64,000 bases of DNA from Ganoderma boninense (taxonomy: Eukaryota; Basidiomycota; Agaricomycetes; Polyporales; Polyporaceae): positions 3,168,389-3,232,388 of the forward strand of contig CM035309.1 of the NCBI GenBank assembly GCA_002900995.3, in the 5' to 3' direction. A program made the position numbers and the translations under genes. Positions 1 through 11,226 of the stretch are shown one piece after another; the first letter of the stretch is position 1, and each line of letters starts with the position of its first letter. The notes under the pieces were generated by a model that was given only the letters and a program-made list of their open reading frames with translations, was not told where the DNA came from and made no database searches.

Positions 1-1360
1 ATCTGTGGATAAACCCAAAGCTATGTCACAGTGGTCCGAGAAGAACTGGTGCCCGACTGGTTGGTCGCCTAGCAGAACATCTCGGGAGCGCAGATGACAG
101 TAGTGGGCCGAGTCAAAGACATCTTGGATCACATCTTCATTGCACTCGAACTTGGCCCGGTAGTCCATCTCGTCAGCGCGCTCCTCGTTGGTGTACATAG
201 CAACAAGACGAGGAATTATGGGAAGGTAAGTGAACTGTCGTCGGGGTGCACCATGTGTGCCACAACGGGCCTCATTACAGTGTGGACAGGTTGTCAGATC
301 GGCGTGTGGCCCAGTGTATGCAAGGCAGGAGTTGATGCAGCAGTCGTACCTCTCCAGTTTGATACCAGAGAGGAAAGCCACCCGTGCGCGAATTCGTTGG
401 AAAGAGGGGAGGTCTTCAACTCCAAAGGTATCCGGTATGTCCGCAAGCACGTCTTCGGTGAGTTTATGTTTGACCTGGAAAGCGAAGATCCGCAGCAGTC
501 GACGGTCAGCTTCCGAAAGACGGTCTCCTACTCATAACCCCGGATAGTGTGTCAGATAACTATTCATCTATGTGTGGTGGATTGTACATGCCTGACGCGG
601 TGACTTCTCGCATAAATGCTGCCTGCAGGCGATCACGTGCTGATAACTCTGAGTTATAGATGTCGTCGTCTTCATCCCAGTCCTCCTCGGAAGCAAGGTC
701 ATCTCCGTCATCTGACTCGGAGTTGTCAGAGCCTGAAACTGAGTCTGTGTCGCTTTTATAATCTTCCACCATTGCAGGATATTTTCGCCATCCTGATGCT
801 ATGGCAGCTCTCTCCACACGAGAGGCCAAGTCCTCCTTAACACACAGGGATGTTTCCTCATCTTGTACTGCACATAATATGCTCGAATAATCACCACTCA
901 CCTTGAACACACTACCGGTAGCATCACCCAAGGCCACCTTATCATCCCGACTCTCACTGTCTGATATTGCCTCACCCTCCTCGTCAACAGCATCCCCGAC
1001 AGCCAGATCATCGACCATCCACTTGCTGGCGGAGTGCTCGACCAGTAAGTCCAGATCACTGGGCATAGTGTCTCCAGCTTCTGACTCAGATTCTTCAGTG
1101 TCCGATACCCGGTGAGAAGGAGATCCTGAACGTGTTGCAGCCTGGATTCGAGTCTGCAGTTGGTTGTGGAGCGCGACCTGGCTGAGAACATAAGAGGCTT
1201 TGAGGTGTGGTGGTGCCAAGCCTTTACGGTGGCGAATAAGCTGGCTTTTTGAGAGATGCTTGCCATAGCATGGGCACTTTACAGGTGCTGCCTTCTTCGA
1301 GGACTGGCGAGATGTACATTTCGTCTTGCGCCCGGACTTCGTACCCAATTTCTTAGCCAT
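1..1360 (-). CDS. Tnp2-like (CACTA/EnSpm) transposase, N-terminal part, cut by window edge
   Basis: The minus strand is open from 540 to the window edge and reads as a fungal Tnp2/Transposase_21-type protein. It has an LSEADRRLLRIFAFQVKHKL stretch, then paired cysteines (YDCCINSCLAYTG, TCPHCNEARC) typical of the family's metal-binding region, then LPIIPRLVAMY and, at the edge, ALGLSTD. The upstream part (560-1360) starts at an ATG at 1360 and has a small zinc-ribbon-like motif (CPCYGKHLSKSQLIRHRKG) followed by a long acidic, serine-rich linker. A stop at 560 and an out-of-frame junction near 540-600 separate the two parts. I could not place a clean intron there, so this may be an intron of about 50-60 nt or a frameshift. 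The expected function is transposition of a CACTA-type element. The catalytic core lies outside the window, so activity cannot be judged. Confidence 0.75.
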
Positions 1361-1650
1361 CTGTAGAGGGTCAGTTTTGTGCACAGCAGTCCAAGTCCTG
1401 AGCCAGCTTACAATATAAATCAAGAGAGGTTGAAATATGGTCAGAGACGGTGCACAAATGAAGGCCAAAACATATCCATAATCATCCATAGACAGAGCAG
1501 GAGGCCAAGCGCTATGAGAACTATTGAACACCACCAAGTCCAACGGCAACTTCCTCCGAGTCACCAGTGACGTGCAATCCCACCTACGTCCTCTTAATCT
1601 CTCTCCACATTCTCCTCATCTCCCTCGTGCGTCTCCAAAGGTCCTGTCCA

Positions 1651-2999
1651 ATGGCCCGCTCCAACAAGGAGAACAAAGACCCGCCAGCAACCCGACATGC
1701 AACCTCTTCAAGGAAGAAAGCCACGCCAGGGGAAGATCCATCGAAGAAGACTCCAAGCAAAACCCCTGCAAAAGGGAAGGCCCCGTCAAATAGAACCCTG
1801 GCAAAGAATAGCAGCTCAGCACAGAAGAAGCAAAAGGACTTACCAGCACCTGAAGATGAACCTGACGACACAGGTTCACAGCCGATGACTCCAGAACGTG
1901 CTCAGGAGCTGTTGGAGGAGCTGCGCAAGATGAAAGGTAAGCACAGCACACTAATATCTATTCGACAACTCACCATCTAGCCCTGCATCAGAGCAACTGG
2001 CCAAGGAACGAGATGCTCGGCTGGCTGCCGAGGACAGCGCGAACAAGGCCCAAGAGGTAAGCAAGAAGCGTCGTCGCAAAATCAAAACCATTCCTCGCCC
2101 CAAGGGTACATGTGGTCGAGACTATGCTCTTCATGATGCCATGCGCTTGGGCGACTGGATGGACAAGAGACCTGAGAAGAACCTAGCACGCAGGAACAAG
2201 TATTCGCGGATTCTCGTAAGTACTCATCGCGAGTGTCCTGATAAGAGCATGTACCAACAAACTTGACTGAACGAACCAGCAAACCGTGCACGATGTAGCC
2301 CTCCTCGGCAGTCTTAACTGGGAGAAGGGAGTCCGCGATCAAGACACCATTGCGCTCGGTTCTGTATTTGAAGTGGTGAGTACAAACATTATGCCAAGTT
2401 TGGCAACTACTTACCATACATTAGGCACGGGAACGGGCACCATACCTCAAGCACTTTGAGAACGACTGGGCCACAGGCCAAATTGTATCCCAGTTCTTCA
2501 TGAATCATTGTCGCCACAATGTTAAGAAAGGAAAACGTGAGGTGAATGCAACTTGTACGGTTCGGAATGGCACTCGCAAGCGCGTCCTTGGAAAGGTTGT
2601 CCCTGCCACCCAGAACAGCGCGAAGGGGGCACAATCTGATGATGAGAACGCAGGTCAGTGAGGTTTAGCCTTTTGGGTCAAAAGTGACTCACCGCTCAAC
2701 CCATCGACTACTTGCACAGAAGATGTGGCGCACGGAGATGGAGAAGCTGGAGAGGATGAACACGCAGCATCGGGCTCCTCTGACCCAGGCATCGGGGGCA
2801 ATGACAGTGACTCCCACTCCTCGAGCTCTGACAGTGAGAAGGATTACAGTGATGAGGAGGAGGAGGAGGAAGAGGAGGAGGAGGAGGAGGAGGAGGAGGA
2901 GGAGGAGGGGAGGAGGAGGAGGAGGAGGATGATGAGGGTGAGGACGATGAGGTTGGGGACAAGGATGCATCACCACGCAAGCGGCGCTGCCTGATGTAA
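1651..2999 (+). CDS. transposon-companion protein with IPRPKG motif and polyglutamate tail
   Basis: Spliced plus-strand gene starting at the ATG at 1651, divergent from the Tnp2-like gene with about 290 bp between starts. Exons join in frame across short introns: about 1936-1990, 2216-2279, a short one before the ARERAPYLKHFEN exon, and one before 2721. The N-terminus is rich in Lys, Ser, Thr and Pro. Next come a charged coiled-coil-like stretch, the motif IKTIPRPKGTCGRDYALHDA, a conserved-looking block with ENDWATGQIVSQFF, and an acidic tail. I have the impression that such proteins accompany Tnp2/KDZ-type elements in mushrooms, but I know of no assigned function. The (GAG)n tract at about 2854-2920 is followed by a frame change. 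One frame ends RRRMMRVRT... with a stop at 2994; the other gives an acidic tail ending SPRKRRCLM with a stop at 2999. The second looks more natural, so a repeat-length change may have altered this allele. Confidence 0.6.
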
Positions 3000-4257
3000 T
3001 GAGTTCAACCTTAACTCTAAAGGCCCATGGCGGCTGGTCGCTGCACGTACGTTTCAGCTATTTGCCACCTCACCCGCTTGGAACATTCAGTCTGCGGCCA
3101 ATGGCATGTGTACATACCAGCCATATACCCACCAGCCCTACTAGCCCCGCATCCACTGTACGAAGTTCTCCTAGGCTCAGCCAACTATCAAATGATATTC
3201 ACTCCTCTCTATATGCATTGAAAACGAGCTCCCAGCACACTCAATACTAGCCCAGACCCTCAGTACAAGCCCGCATAAATTCCACGGCTGCGCCCCGTAA
3301 TATCCAGGTACTGGAAATCCACGGTTCAACTCGGGTTAATCCTCTACATTAGTTCCACAAAAAAAGTCATTGAAAGGTGTCATTTAGACCCATTTTTTCC
3401 CCAGTTGTAATCCTCCATCTGCCACCAGTTTCCAAACCCATTTCTCTGGTCACGCAGCAGAAAATCCACGGTTACCACTCCAGAAAATCCACGTTCACAA
3501 GGGCCATAGTGCAGCCTATCCTGGGTAGAGGTAGCTGAACTTCTGTTCAACATGTTAGGAAATGTTTGATTAGATAAAAGGAATAATACAACTACTTACC
3601 AACCACCACTCAACCACTCAACTGTGTTGCAATCCTTCTTGATGGTGAGTGCAGGATCTTTGAGATATGCACATAATTCCTACTTCTACCTACTCGAGGG
3701 CTCACTGACCTCTTTGAGTGGCTAGAGTGTCTGTTGCACCACTGGCAGCTCAATATTGTTGACTATGCCAGAGTAAACAGCACAGTTGTGGAAGAGGTTG
3801 ATTTGGATGACTTCATAACTTACTACAAGGTTGATGAGCTGAAAAATGACCTATGTGGTGCTGATGTGGACATTTTTGACAGTGTTGAATAGAGTTATGT
3901 ATTATCAATGATGAGCATGTGAATGTGTTGTATAATCTGATGTTGTATGTCCTTCTTTGCCTAAAGGTATGTTGTGTATGCCTAGTCTGGACCAGTCATA
4001 GACTGTTTATACCTGGTTTGAAACCAGCATCAGTCCAGTTTGGGACCAGCATCAGTCCAGGACCAGGCATAACCAGTCATAGGACCTCTTAGGACTGCAG
4101 TCCATTCAAGACTGCAGTCCGTGGTCCAGTCCTTCAAAATAAGTCCTGTCTAGTCCAGGTCCAGGTCCTTGGTCCTGAATTTTGAGGTCCAAAGACTTGA
4201 CCAGACCAGACCGGACCTCACTATCTTTAGGCTCTCCACTGTCACCTCCTTACAGAT

Positions 4258-4430
4258 TGTAGCCAAATGGACTGTAGCCATTTGTAGCCAAGCTGATTGT
4301 AGCCAAACAGACTGTAGCCAATTGATGGCCTGCTTGACCTCCTCGATCTTTGCGCTTGGGCTGTTCTACTGTAGCTGTTTGTAGCTAAACTGATTGTAGC
4401 CAAATGGACTGTAGCCAATTGATGTGTGTT
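4258..4430. repeat. TGTAGCCAA subterminal-type repeats
   Basis: The motif TGTAGCCAA and close variants (GTAGCTAAAC, GTAGCCATTT) recur about eight times, often as GTAGCCAAACAGACTGTAGCC. A closely related motif, GTAGTCAAACAGGG, is tandemly repeated at 8679-8780 beyond the 5-prime end of the hAT gene. This suggests related subterminal repeats at two element ends. Confidence 0.6.
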
Positions 4431-5269
4431 GACAGCTTCGTTGACCTCCTCAATCTTTGTCTTCAAGTAGTGTTGTCAGATCTGGTCCAAGGTCCTTCAA
4501 AGACCAGTTACATACCTAGAACTGGGACTCATAGGGACTGGATCATCTGTCAGTCTTTTTTGGTCCTGTCCTGGTCATGGTTCCCAGTCCTTCCTTCTTA
4601 CTCAGTCGTTTAGGACTGGTCATACCAAAGTATGACTGGTCCAAGACTGCAGGACTAGACTCAGAGCTGGTCCTACTGGTGCCTGAACTATATATTTTTG
4701 TCTCACATTTGAGGCTGGATAACACTGATGGGGCTACACCTTGAGAGAGGAATGAAAATATAGTGATTGAGGTCTCAGACTCTAAGGAGGGCACTGCCAG
4801 AGCACGAGAGAAGGGCAAGCAGTGCATGGTGCTTGATGAGGAGAAAAGGTCTGATGCTGAGATAATGTACTATTCTGGAAAATGTTGCCTAATTTGTTAG
4901 TGTTCATATTCAACATCTCAGCTCAGTACCTAGCAGGACAAAGCAAATAATGCCGACCTTGACTTACCAGATGAAACACTCACCAAGGCTGAGTCAACCA
5001 CTGACCTCTTTACTATCTTTTTGATGCCAGCTTCTTGACAAGCTATTCTCCTGCTCCTTGGAGAGCTTTTCCGGTTTGCATACAGTGTCAATATCTATTG
5101 CATTTGGGTCTTGGGCAGGCCTTGATGACGCTGGCTGATGGAACCTTTCTCCTTAGTAGTTCATTTCGATCTCTAGTGCCCAGTTTAGGAAGTCTTCCAA
5201 CTGGGTCAAAACCGTAGGCGGCGACAAGGAGCAATAGGTGATTATAGTTGTAAATAGGGCCCAGGAGTC

Positions 5270-5490
5270 AGGTCAAGTCAGGTCTTTTGGCCAAAATTTT
5301 CAGGACCGAGGACCGTGACTGGACAGGACCGGCTCTATTTTGGAGGACTGGACCAATTTGCAGTCTTTCGAGGACCGGACAGGACTTTCGGTCCGGTCCA
5401 CTGTCCACAGTTAAGACTGGTCCTGACCGATGTACGGTCATGACCGATTATGACTGGTCCTCGACTAGTTAAGACCGGTTAAGACTACTA
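5270..5490. repeat. GGACCGG/GACTGGTC-type subterminal repeats at hAT 3-prime side
   Basis: Just downstream of the hAT stop codon the DNA is packed with imperfect copies of GGACCGG, GGTCCGG, GACTGGTCC and GACCGRT in both orientations. Dense short direct and inverted motifs of this kind near element ends are typical transposase-binding subterminal repeats of hAT elements. Exact terminal inverted repeats and the 8-bp target duplication could not be fixed by eye. Confidence 0.5.
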
Positions 5491-5555
5491 CACAATTAGA
5501 AATACAACGAGATGACTTTCTATATGTAAAAACAGTCACTACAAACATCGCACTA

Positions 5556-8500
5556 CTACTCTGAAGGCTCGCAGTCACTATCAGACAGAGTCTGCCGGTA
5601 CAATTGTTCAACCTTCTCCATGTTCTCGAACTCGCTCATCTCAATCCTCTCAACCTCCGCCTCGTTCGCAGCAGCCAAGTCATCAATTGTACCACGCCAC
5701 GTGTACTTCAGGCACTCGATCTGCTCGAAAAGTTCAGGATCAAGAGAAGCGCGCTGGTCCGTGGCCACCCATTTAGCTCATGAAAACAGGCTCTCGACCC
5801 CAACAGAGGCCGCTGTGATGGCCAGGATATCAACAGCCATGTGCGCCAGGGTCGGGAAGACCTTTTGATTTTTCTAGAAGCTTGTCAAGGTGTGCAGACA
5901 CGATAAGGACCTATAAACACTGACCGACCACCATTCTACCATGTCGAGATCCTTTTTGACGTCAGCCATCGTATCATCTAGGTAGCACCACAGCTCAGTC
6001 ATCTAGGTAGCACCGCAGCTCAGTCATCTAGGTAGTGCTGCAGCTCAGTCTTCCAGCCATCTTCGGCATGTGCATTTCGAAGGTGTGCAGCACCGGCACG
6101 GTCATAATCGTCTACACGGGTGTTGTTGCTACCTGAGACTGCATTGGGTTCATCGTTCGCAGCAGGAGCGCTAGGGCAGCCAAAACGGAGAGGCCAATAG
6201 TGCTTCATCTGTCAATAAGGTTAGTATTGACATGAGCCAAATGTAGTACATTATTCACCGCTTTCTCGGTGATCGACTGAGCGTGCACAGTCCAGTTGAT
6301 CGGATTCAGCTCGCCCGCAGCCACGTCTGCGTCGTACTCGGCCTGGCCGCCCCACTCAGACTCAATGTAATCGGGCTTGTAGTACGGGTGCAGCACTATT
6401 CAATAGTGCGACGTCAGCAGCATCGGGCGCACAACTAACCTTCCACTTACGCAGTGCCAAGATATATACATCCGTGTTGTCCAACTTCTTGTAGTACTTG
6501 TTGATCTTTGCTAACCCCTTCTCAAGAGCGTCGTGGAAGGGCTCGAATTTTGTGTTCTTTGCCTTCACTTCCCAGCGTGTTGCAAGGTTCTCAAGGACAG
6601 GGATTACCTGGTGCAGGGTAGGAGACCGTGTTGACGAGCAGATTTGTTGGTAATCATTGGCATCCTGGAATAGAATCTGTCAGCACACATCTGACCTGCC
6701 AAGACGTCGACATGGACGTACTTCGATGATCTCGGCACACAGCCTGACCCGTATCCAATCAGGCTTCTTGAGCTTGAATGCTGACCATGGAATGTCGCGT
6801 GTAGGTCCACCTTTTGGCCGCAATGTCGTAATCGGGCCGAACTTGGCGTCAGCATGCTCTACAAACAATGTGATTGGCTACAAGCGAAACATTCAGCACA
6901 AAAGCTTGGAGCAATGGCAGATAGTACGTACGTCTTGGAGTTCAAATGACACATCAAGCATGCCATGTGCGCTTCTCCAGCGCGTGTTGTTGTGCAGCGG
7001 AATGTTACGCGCGTTCCCAAGTTGCGGGTGCTCTAGCTGAAAGCACCAAAAAACCTGCTTGCACTGCCCTGAAGCCTGAATCTAACAGAGACGAGTCAGT
7101 TTGAATGGAAGGGAGCAAGTGATCTACTAATCGGACTCGCGCATATGCAGCGGGAGTATGCTAGATGGTCTGCCCGCCGCTGCACACCAGACCGTGACCT
7201 GGAGACAAACCCCACTGACAATAACTATTCACCGATGAACACATACTTTGACTGTGAGCGTCCGAACGATCGCGATCACATCCAATGCTCCATTTATTAA
7301 GTTTCCCTCGTCCTCGGGGTCATAATCCCAGATCGCCTGTTTCGTCGCCACTGCTGCCTTTGACGTAATCTCCTCCATAAAGTCTTCAATGCCGAGTTGA
7401 ATAACGTGCCTGAAACAGCTGGAAACATAAATTGAAAATGTAATTGTAGACGCAATGAGGAGGGAGTGCCTATACTAACCTCAGGTTTCGCTCATTAGCA
7501 TTGAACTCCCCCCGAGTGACTACACCACGCTTAATGAGGCGGCGTTGCACCTCCTTCACGCTCGAGAGGTTGTTTGATGCGTTGTCGTTGGTCATGTGGC
7601 CGAGCTGTAAATATCAGGTAAGCAAAATGAGCATAGATGTACAAATGTAGCTCACTTTCGAATGCGCCCGCGACGTAACACCACAGCGGTCCAGGAACAG
7701 CAGAAGGTACCGACCAAGGTTTGCACCACCATGGTCGCCAAGAATCTTGTGAAAGGCGGCAACCTCATCGCGATAGACCCACGTCCCGTCTGGCTGGATG
7801 TCGATCCAGACCACAAGAAGTCCGAACATGGGGTCCGACGTGTGTGGCGCAGTCCAGGTGTCGCCCATCGTGTTCACTGCACCCGGTGCACGCGAGATGT
7901 CTTCTTTAAGCCTCGTCATGTAGTCGACAAAGGTGTTCGTGATGTGAGATCGGACTGTGGAGTACGTCAGCAGCTCCGACTTGACCGTCTTGGGGGGCAT
8001 GGTGACGAGAACGTTCCGGAACGTAACCGCATCTGCGACTGCCAGAGGCTGGGAAAGGGAGAGGTGAATAAGGTTTGCAGCAACTGGAGCACATGAAGAG
8101 GTGACGTACTTCGTCACAGCACACGACATGCTGCATGACACGCTGAAGAAGCTCCATGGGGCAGAATGCTGTCGGTCTTTGAACCTTCTTCACCACGCCG
8201 TCAAGCGTTCGCTGCCCACCCTTCTGCCCCACACTCCCTTTCTCTACTGCCTCTCTCGCCTCCTTGATGTCATCCGGAATCGCATGGTGGTTCTCCTCGA
8301 TCCCAGCTTTCTTGCACTTCCGGCTATACTCTTTGTAGTGGAAACTTGCGATGTGGCTACGGAGCGAGGAATTGCCGCCTTTGTAGAACCCAGCGCACCG
8401 TCCTTTCGTCTGGACGACTTCGGGGTCGTCTCGACTCTCTTTCACCAGGGAGTGGTCGGTGAGTACTCTCATGTCTGCTAATCACAATTCTCAACCTTAC

Positions 8501-8569
8501 TCACCGGCAGATCTTGCACCAAGCTCCAACCTCTATGTGCTCCTTTCCATCTTCGTCCGGGAAGTTCAT
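5556..8569 (-). pseudogene. hAT-family transposase, multi-exon, disrupted
   Basis: Read on the minus strand from an ATG at 8569. A BED-type zinc finger is formed by WCKIC and, in the next exons, SHIASFH (C-x2-C...H-x4-H). A catalytic-domain stretch follows (ITNTFVDYMTRLKEDIS, GDTWTAPHTSDPMFGLLVVW, LGDHGGANLGRYLLLFLDR), then MTNDNASNN, CFRHVIQL, NNTRWRSAHGMLD and HPYYKPDYIESEWGG. The C-terminal dimerisation region (AAASVGVESLFS...QRASLDPELFEQIECL-like) follows. The order matches hAT transposases. Two breaks are visible: a TGA at 5778-5780 inside the dimerisation motif, where CGA/Arg would be expected, and a 25-bp unit present three times (5976-6050), which shifts the frame after the HYLDD residues. 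I conclude it is a dead copy, fairly recent because most exons and splice sites remain. Confidence 0.8.
5976..6050. repeat. 25-bp tandem repeat, three copies, inside the hAT gene
   Basis: Three adjacent 25-bp units (5976-6000, 6001-6025, 6026-6050) differ at only a few bases; each starts ATCTAGGTAG. Because 25 is not a multiple of 3, the two extra units add 50 nt and break the transposase frame. With one unit the frame continues as LDDTMADVKKDLDMVEWW. Confidence 0.9.
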
Positions 8570-8678
8570 CTCCTTGCGGTCCTCTGACCCCTGGACCCTA
8601 GTTGTAAACAGGTTTCTCTTGCACTGAGACTTGATCCGTCAGATAAGTTTTATATACTAATCTAATTATATACTTTGA

Positions 8679-8780
8679 GTAGTCAAATAGGGTGTAGTCA
8701 AACAGGGTGTAGTCAAACAAAATGTAGTCCAACAAATTGTAGTCAAGCAGAGTAGTCAAACAACTTGTAGTTAAACAGAG
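8679..8780. repeat. GTAGTCAAACAGGG-type tandem subterminal repeats
   Basis: About seven imperfect units of 13-16 bp (GTAGTCAAATAGGGT, GTAGTCAAACAGGGT, ... GTAGTTAAACAGAG) lie some 110 bp upstream of the hAT start. Position and periodicity fit subterminal transposase-binding repeats at the 5-prime end of the element. Confidence 0.65.
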
Positions 8781-8789
8781 AGGCTAAAG

Positions 8790-9660
8790 GTATTAGAGGT
8801 CCTACTCGAATTCTTCAAATAATTGTATATTTTAAAAGAGGAAGGCAGCTTCTCCCTTGACAGGCTAAGGAATGGTCCCTGTTCTGGTTCACAGCAGGAA
8901 CGCCAATGTCGTTAAATCTACCTCCACCACGTCGTCACTATCAATGTACTACGCCTTTCATCCCCGCACTAGTATAGCGTTGCCGTGACTCTCGCTGTCT
9001 CATAGTCATCTCTGCAAGTTCTTGTTCTTTCTGTTTTCGTTAACTCTTACATCCGTGCCGTTTCCAGTGCTCATGCGCGGCCCTTCCAAAATCGAACGAG
9101 CAAGGCAAACCCCCCTTTGAAGTTCGCTCGCGCTTGACTCGGACACACACGGCGTGCATGTGAGTACTCTAGCGTCACTCATATTCCCGAATCCAGTTCT
9201 CCAGTTCGACCTGCGTACCATGGTAGGTTTCGATCACTTTGACGCCGTCGTCTACCAGGTTTAACCAGCGATCGCGGATGTTGTGGCATACGAATGGATG
9301 GAAGAGCTGTCCATTTCCATGTGCATGAGTTCCAGAGCGCTCGTCATTAAACGCGATTCAGCCCTGAGGCCATCTACCAGAGTTTGGCGTGATGCTTCGA
9401 TGATTGGAGTTGCATGAAGGATGGATTTATTTCTAGATGACAAAGGGCTTTTTTGGTACTGACACTTACACAGATACCGCTAGGACTGACGCATGTGGTA
9501 GCTCCCTAGGGTGCAAGCCTCCGAGGGATGGAAGGAAGCCTCCAGTTGAGCCCCCGGTAAGTCCTATGAAGTGGTCAGGTATCCAGACTCCATCAACGGT
9601 CTAACACCACACAATAATAATCCCAGGGCATGTGGCACGTCTCGTGGCTTTGACAAAGTT
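8790..9660. other. relic of an unidentified sequence, duplicated (inverted) at 61.6-62.67 kb
   Basis: No intact gene. 9080-9180 and 9240-9480 match, in inverted orientation, parts of the 61.6-62.67 kb region: CGGACACACACGGCG just before a donor-like GTGAGTACTCTAG, and later the block around CCATCTACCAGAG with TGGCGTGATGCTT. In the right-hand copy the second block is open over about 70 codons (ITANIVTYNRIEEKYASMHA ... GGWRDALTTGVGR). Here it has stops, and about 500 bp found in the right copy are missing. I do not recognise the ancestral protein. Confidence 0.5.
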
Positions 9661-9683
9661 CGCGAGCGTTGTCCAGGATGAGG

Positions 9684-9691
9684 TTAAATAG
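9684..9691 (+). promoter_or_regulatory. TTAAATAG core-promoter box of secreted gene 1
   Basis: TTAAATAG lies 93 bp before the ATG, followed by GGCATCGAGCCAGCTCGAC. The same box and spacing occur before five other paralogues, so it is probably their TATA-like element. Confidence 0.65.
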
Positions 9692-9776
9692 CTCGGACTT
9701 CAGGGCTTTGGATGGCATCGAGCCAGCTCGACCCACATTGCCCTGCTCTCAGCTTCGCTTTCTTCAATTGCACACG

Positions 9777-10653
9777 ATGCAGTTTGCTCTCTCCACCGCT
9801 CTCGTGGCCCTCGCTGGCCTCGTTGTCCTCGTCGCCAGTGAGACGCACACCGTGCGTGTCGACAACCGGTGAGCAGCATCATGTTCCTCCGAGTCGTACT
9901 TTGGAGACCTGGGTTTACCAACGTTGTGCGTAGCTGCGACGATGGAGTGGTGGGTGGCGATGATACAAGCCCTGACCACATATATTGACAAGCGCGGCAG
10001 CCTCAGCTCGTCCAGGATGGGCAAGAGAGGCTCTTGGATGGCCAAAACTCCTACACCAGCAACGGCCCCATCGTCTCTGCCATCGCGTGAGTCCCATTCT
10101 CTCTCCAGACTGTTCGGCTCCCGGTTCACCCAGACTGATACACATCCGCAGCTATCTGCAGACCGGTACGTCCTCAGTGGTAGAGAACATTCAGGCATCA
10201 CAGGACAGCTGCCTGACTGACGCCCTCTAGACTTCTGCTGGTTCACAGGCGAGAACTGCACCGTCGTCGAGATGACGCTCCAGAACGACGACCCGGGCTC
10301 CGTGGCGGAGATCAGCGTGACCTCCCCGTACAGGTTCAGCGTTTCGACCGCCTTCGGGTCAGTCGCCGCCTCTTCGCCCTTGCTCTCGGGTCTCTCCCCG
10401 TTTGAGTAGGACTTGTCGCTTACTGAGGAACCCTGAAATTTATGTGCAGGTACTACAACGGATGTGAGGGGGCTGGGGCCTACTGCGCCGACGACAACTG
10501 CCTCGCGCAGGGCGAGCAGGTGCCGTGCACTGAGGAAGACGTGAGTCGCTCAGCTGGTCGTCAGCGGAGAGCATGTTCTGTGTTTCTCAAGGGCTGACTA
10601 TGACATTTTCTCCACGAACTCAGGTAGATTTGCTGATCACGTTCTGCATTTGA
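9777..10653 (+). CDS. secreted eight-cysteine 'glycopeptide'/thaumatin-like protein, paralogue 1
   Basis: Seven-exon gene. Exon 1 encodes a signal peptide (MQFALSTALVALAGLVVLVA) followed by the family start SETHTVRVDN. A 16-nt exon 2 encodes CDDGV, where most paralogues have CGFGT. Exon 3 gives PQLVQDGQ...SNGPIVSAIA, a 14-nt exon 4 gives YLQTG, exon 5 holds FCWFTGENCT, exon 6 YYNGCEGAGAYCADDNC and exon 7 VDLLITFCI then stop. All eight family cysteines are present. The fold resembles small thaumatin/osmotin-like proteins that mushroom annotations often call 'glycopeptide'; this is recognition, not a search result. NCT in exon 5 is a possible N-glycosylation site. No break is visible. Its twin is the minus-strand gene 60620-61466. 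Expected location is secreted or in the cell wall; the molecular role is unknown. Confidence 0.7.
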
Positions 10654-11226
10654 AGCCTGGAGGGGGAGGAGAAGGAGAATAAAGTCATGCCAAGAGATGC
10701 GGCGCACTGGAGAGGTCCGTGAATATGTGACACTGGGAAGCCAGCGCTTTGTAGTATGCCGAAGGCGGGTTGTTGTGAATGTTGGCGTCGTGGGCCCGTG
10801 GCCCTCATATATATATATATATATTATCGAGAGCTTGGTGAGAACTTGGGAAAGACCAATGCGCGTCTCAAGCACTATTCCAGCGGGAGTCTCGAGATTG
10901 GATTCGCGGATGTTTCGGCTATAAAAGCTGCCTTGCAAGGCGCACGGCCTCGAATGGTGTCCTAGTTCCCGAACTGTGTATCCGGATTCCAAAAACGTCT
11001 CAGCGTCTTCGGGTCCTCTTGAACCTCCTCATTGGATCTGCAAGGCTTCCTGCGAGTGCGCATGTGGCATGTCTCGTGATGCGTCCTTGGTGCAACCTTG
11101 ACCGGCTGGATGGATGGACAAGAGGCTCATAAGGGACGTTCATGGCTCGGTGGTGGTCGACCCAGGTCAGCATTCCCCCGTCTGACCTCCCTCTCCCACA
11201 AGCTTCCTGCACTCCAGGTTCCCACC

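Larger units (their letters stand above)
3000..5555. other. AT-richer transposon debris, no intact gene
   Basis: No credible open gene. The stretch is a patchwork of imperfect ACCAGTC/GACTGGT- and GGTCC-type repeats (about 3980-4220, 4480-4700, 5270-5490), TGTAGCCAA repeats (4258-4430) and short coding-like scraps. One scrap, about 3770-3890 (+), reads EEVDLDDFITYYKVDELKND before a stop and looks like a degenerate transposase C-terminus. Palindrome-rich subterminal repeats of this style are common in hAT elements. I infer nested, decayed hAT insertions next to the hAT gene at 5556-8569. Confidence 0.5.

Noticed and set aside
2689..2980. Minus-strand frames rich in Leu/Pro/Ser runs opposite the polyglutamate tract
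   Set aside because: They are antisense readings of the GAG repeat and have no independent support.
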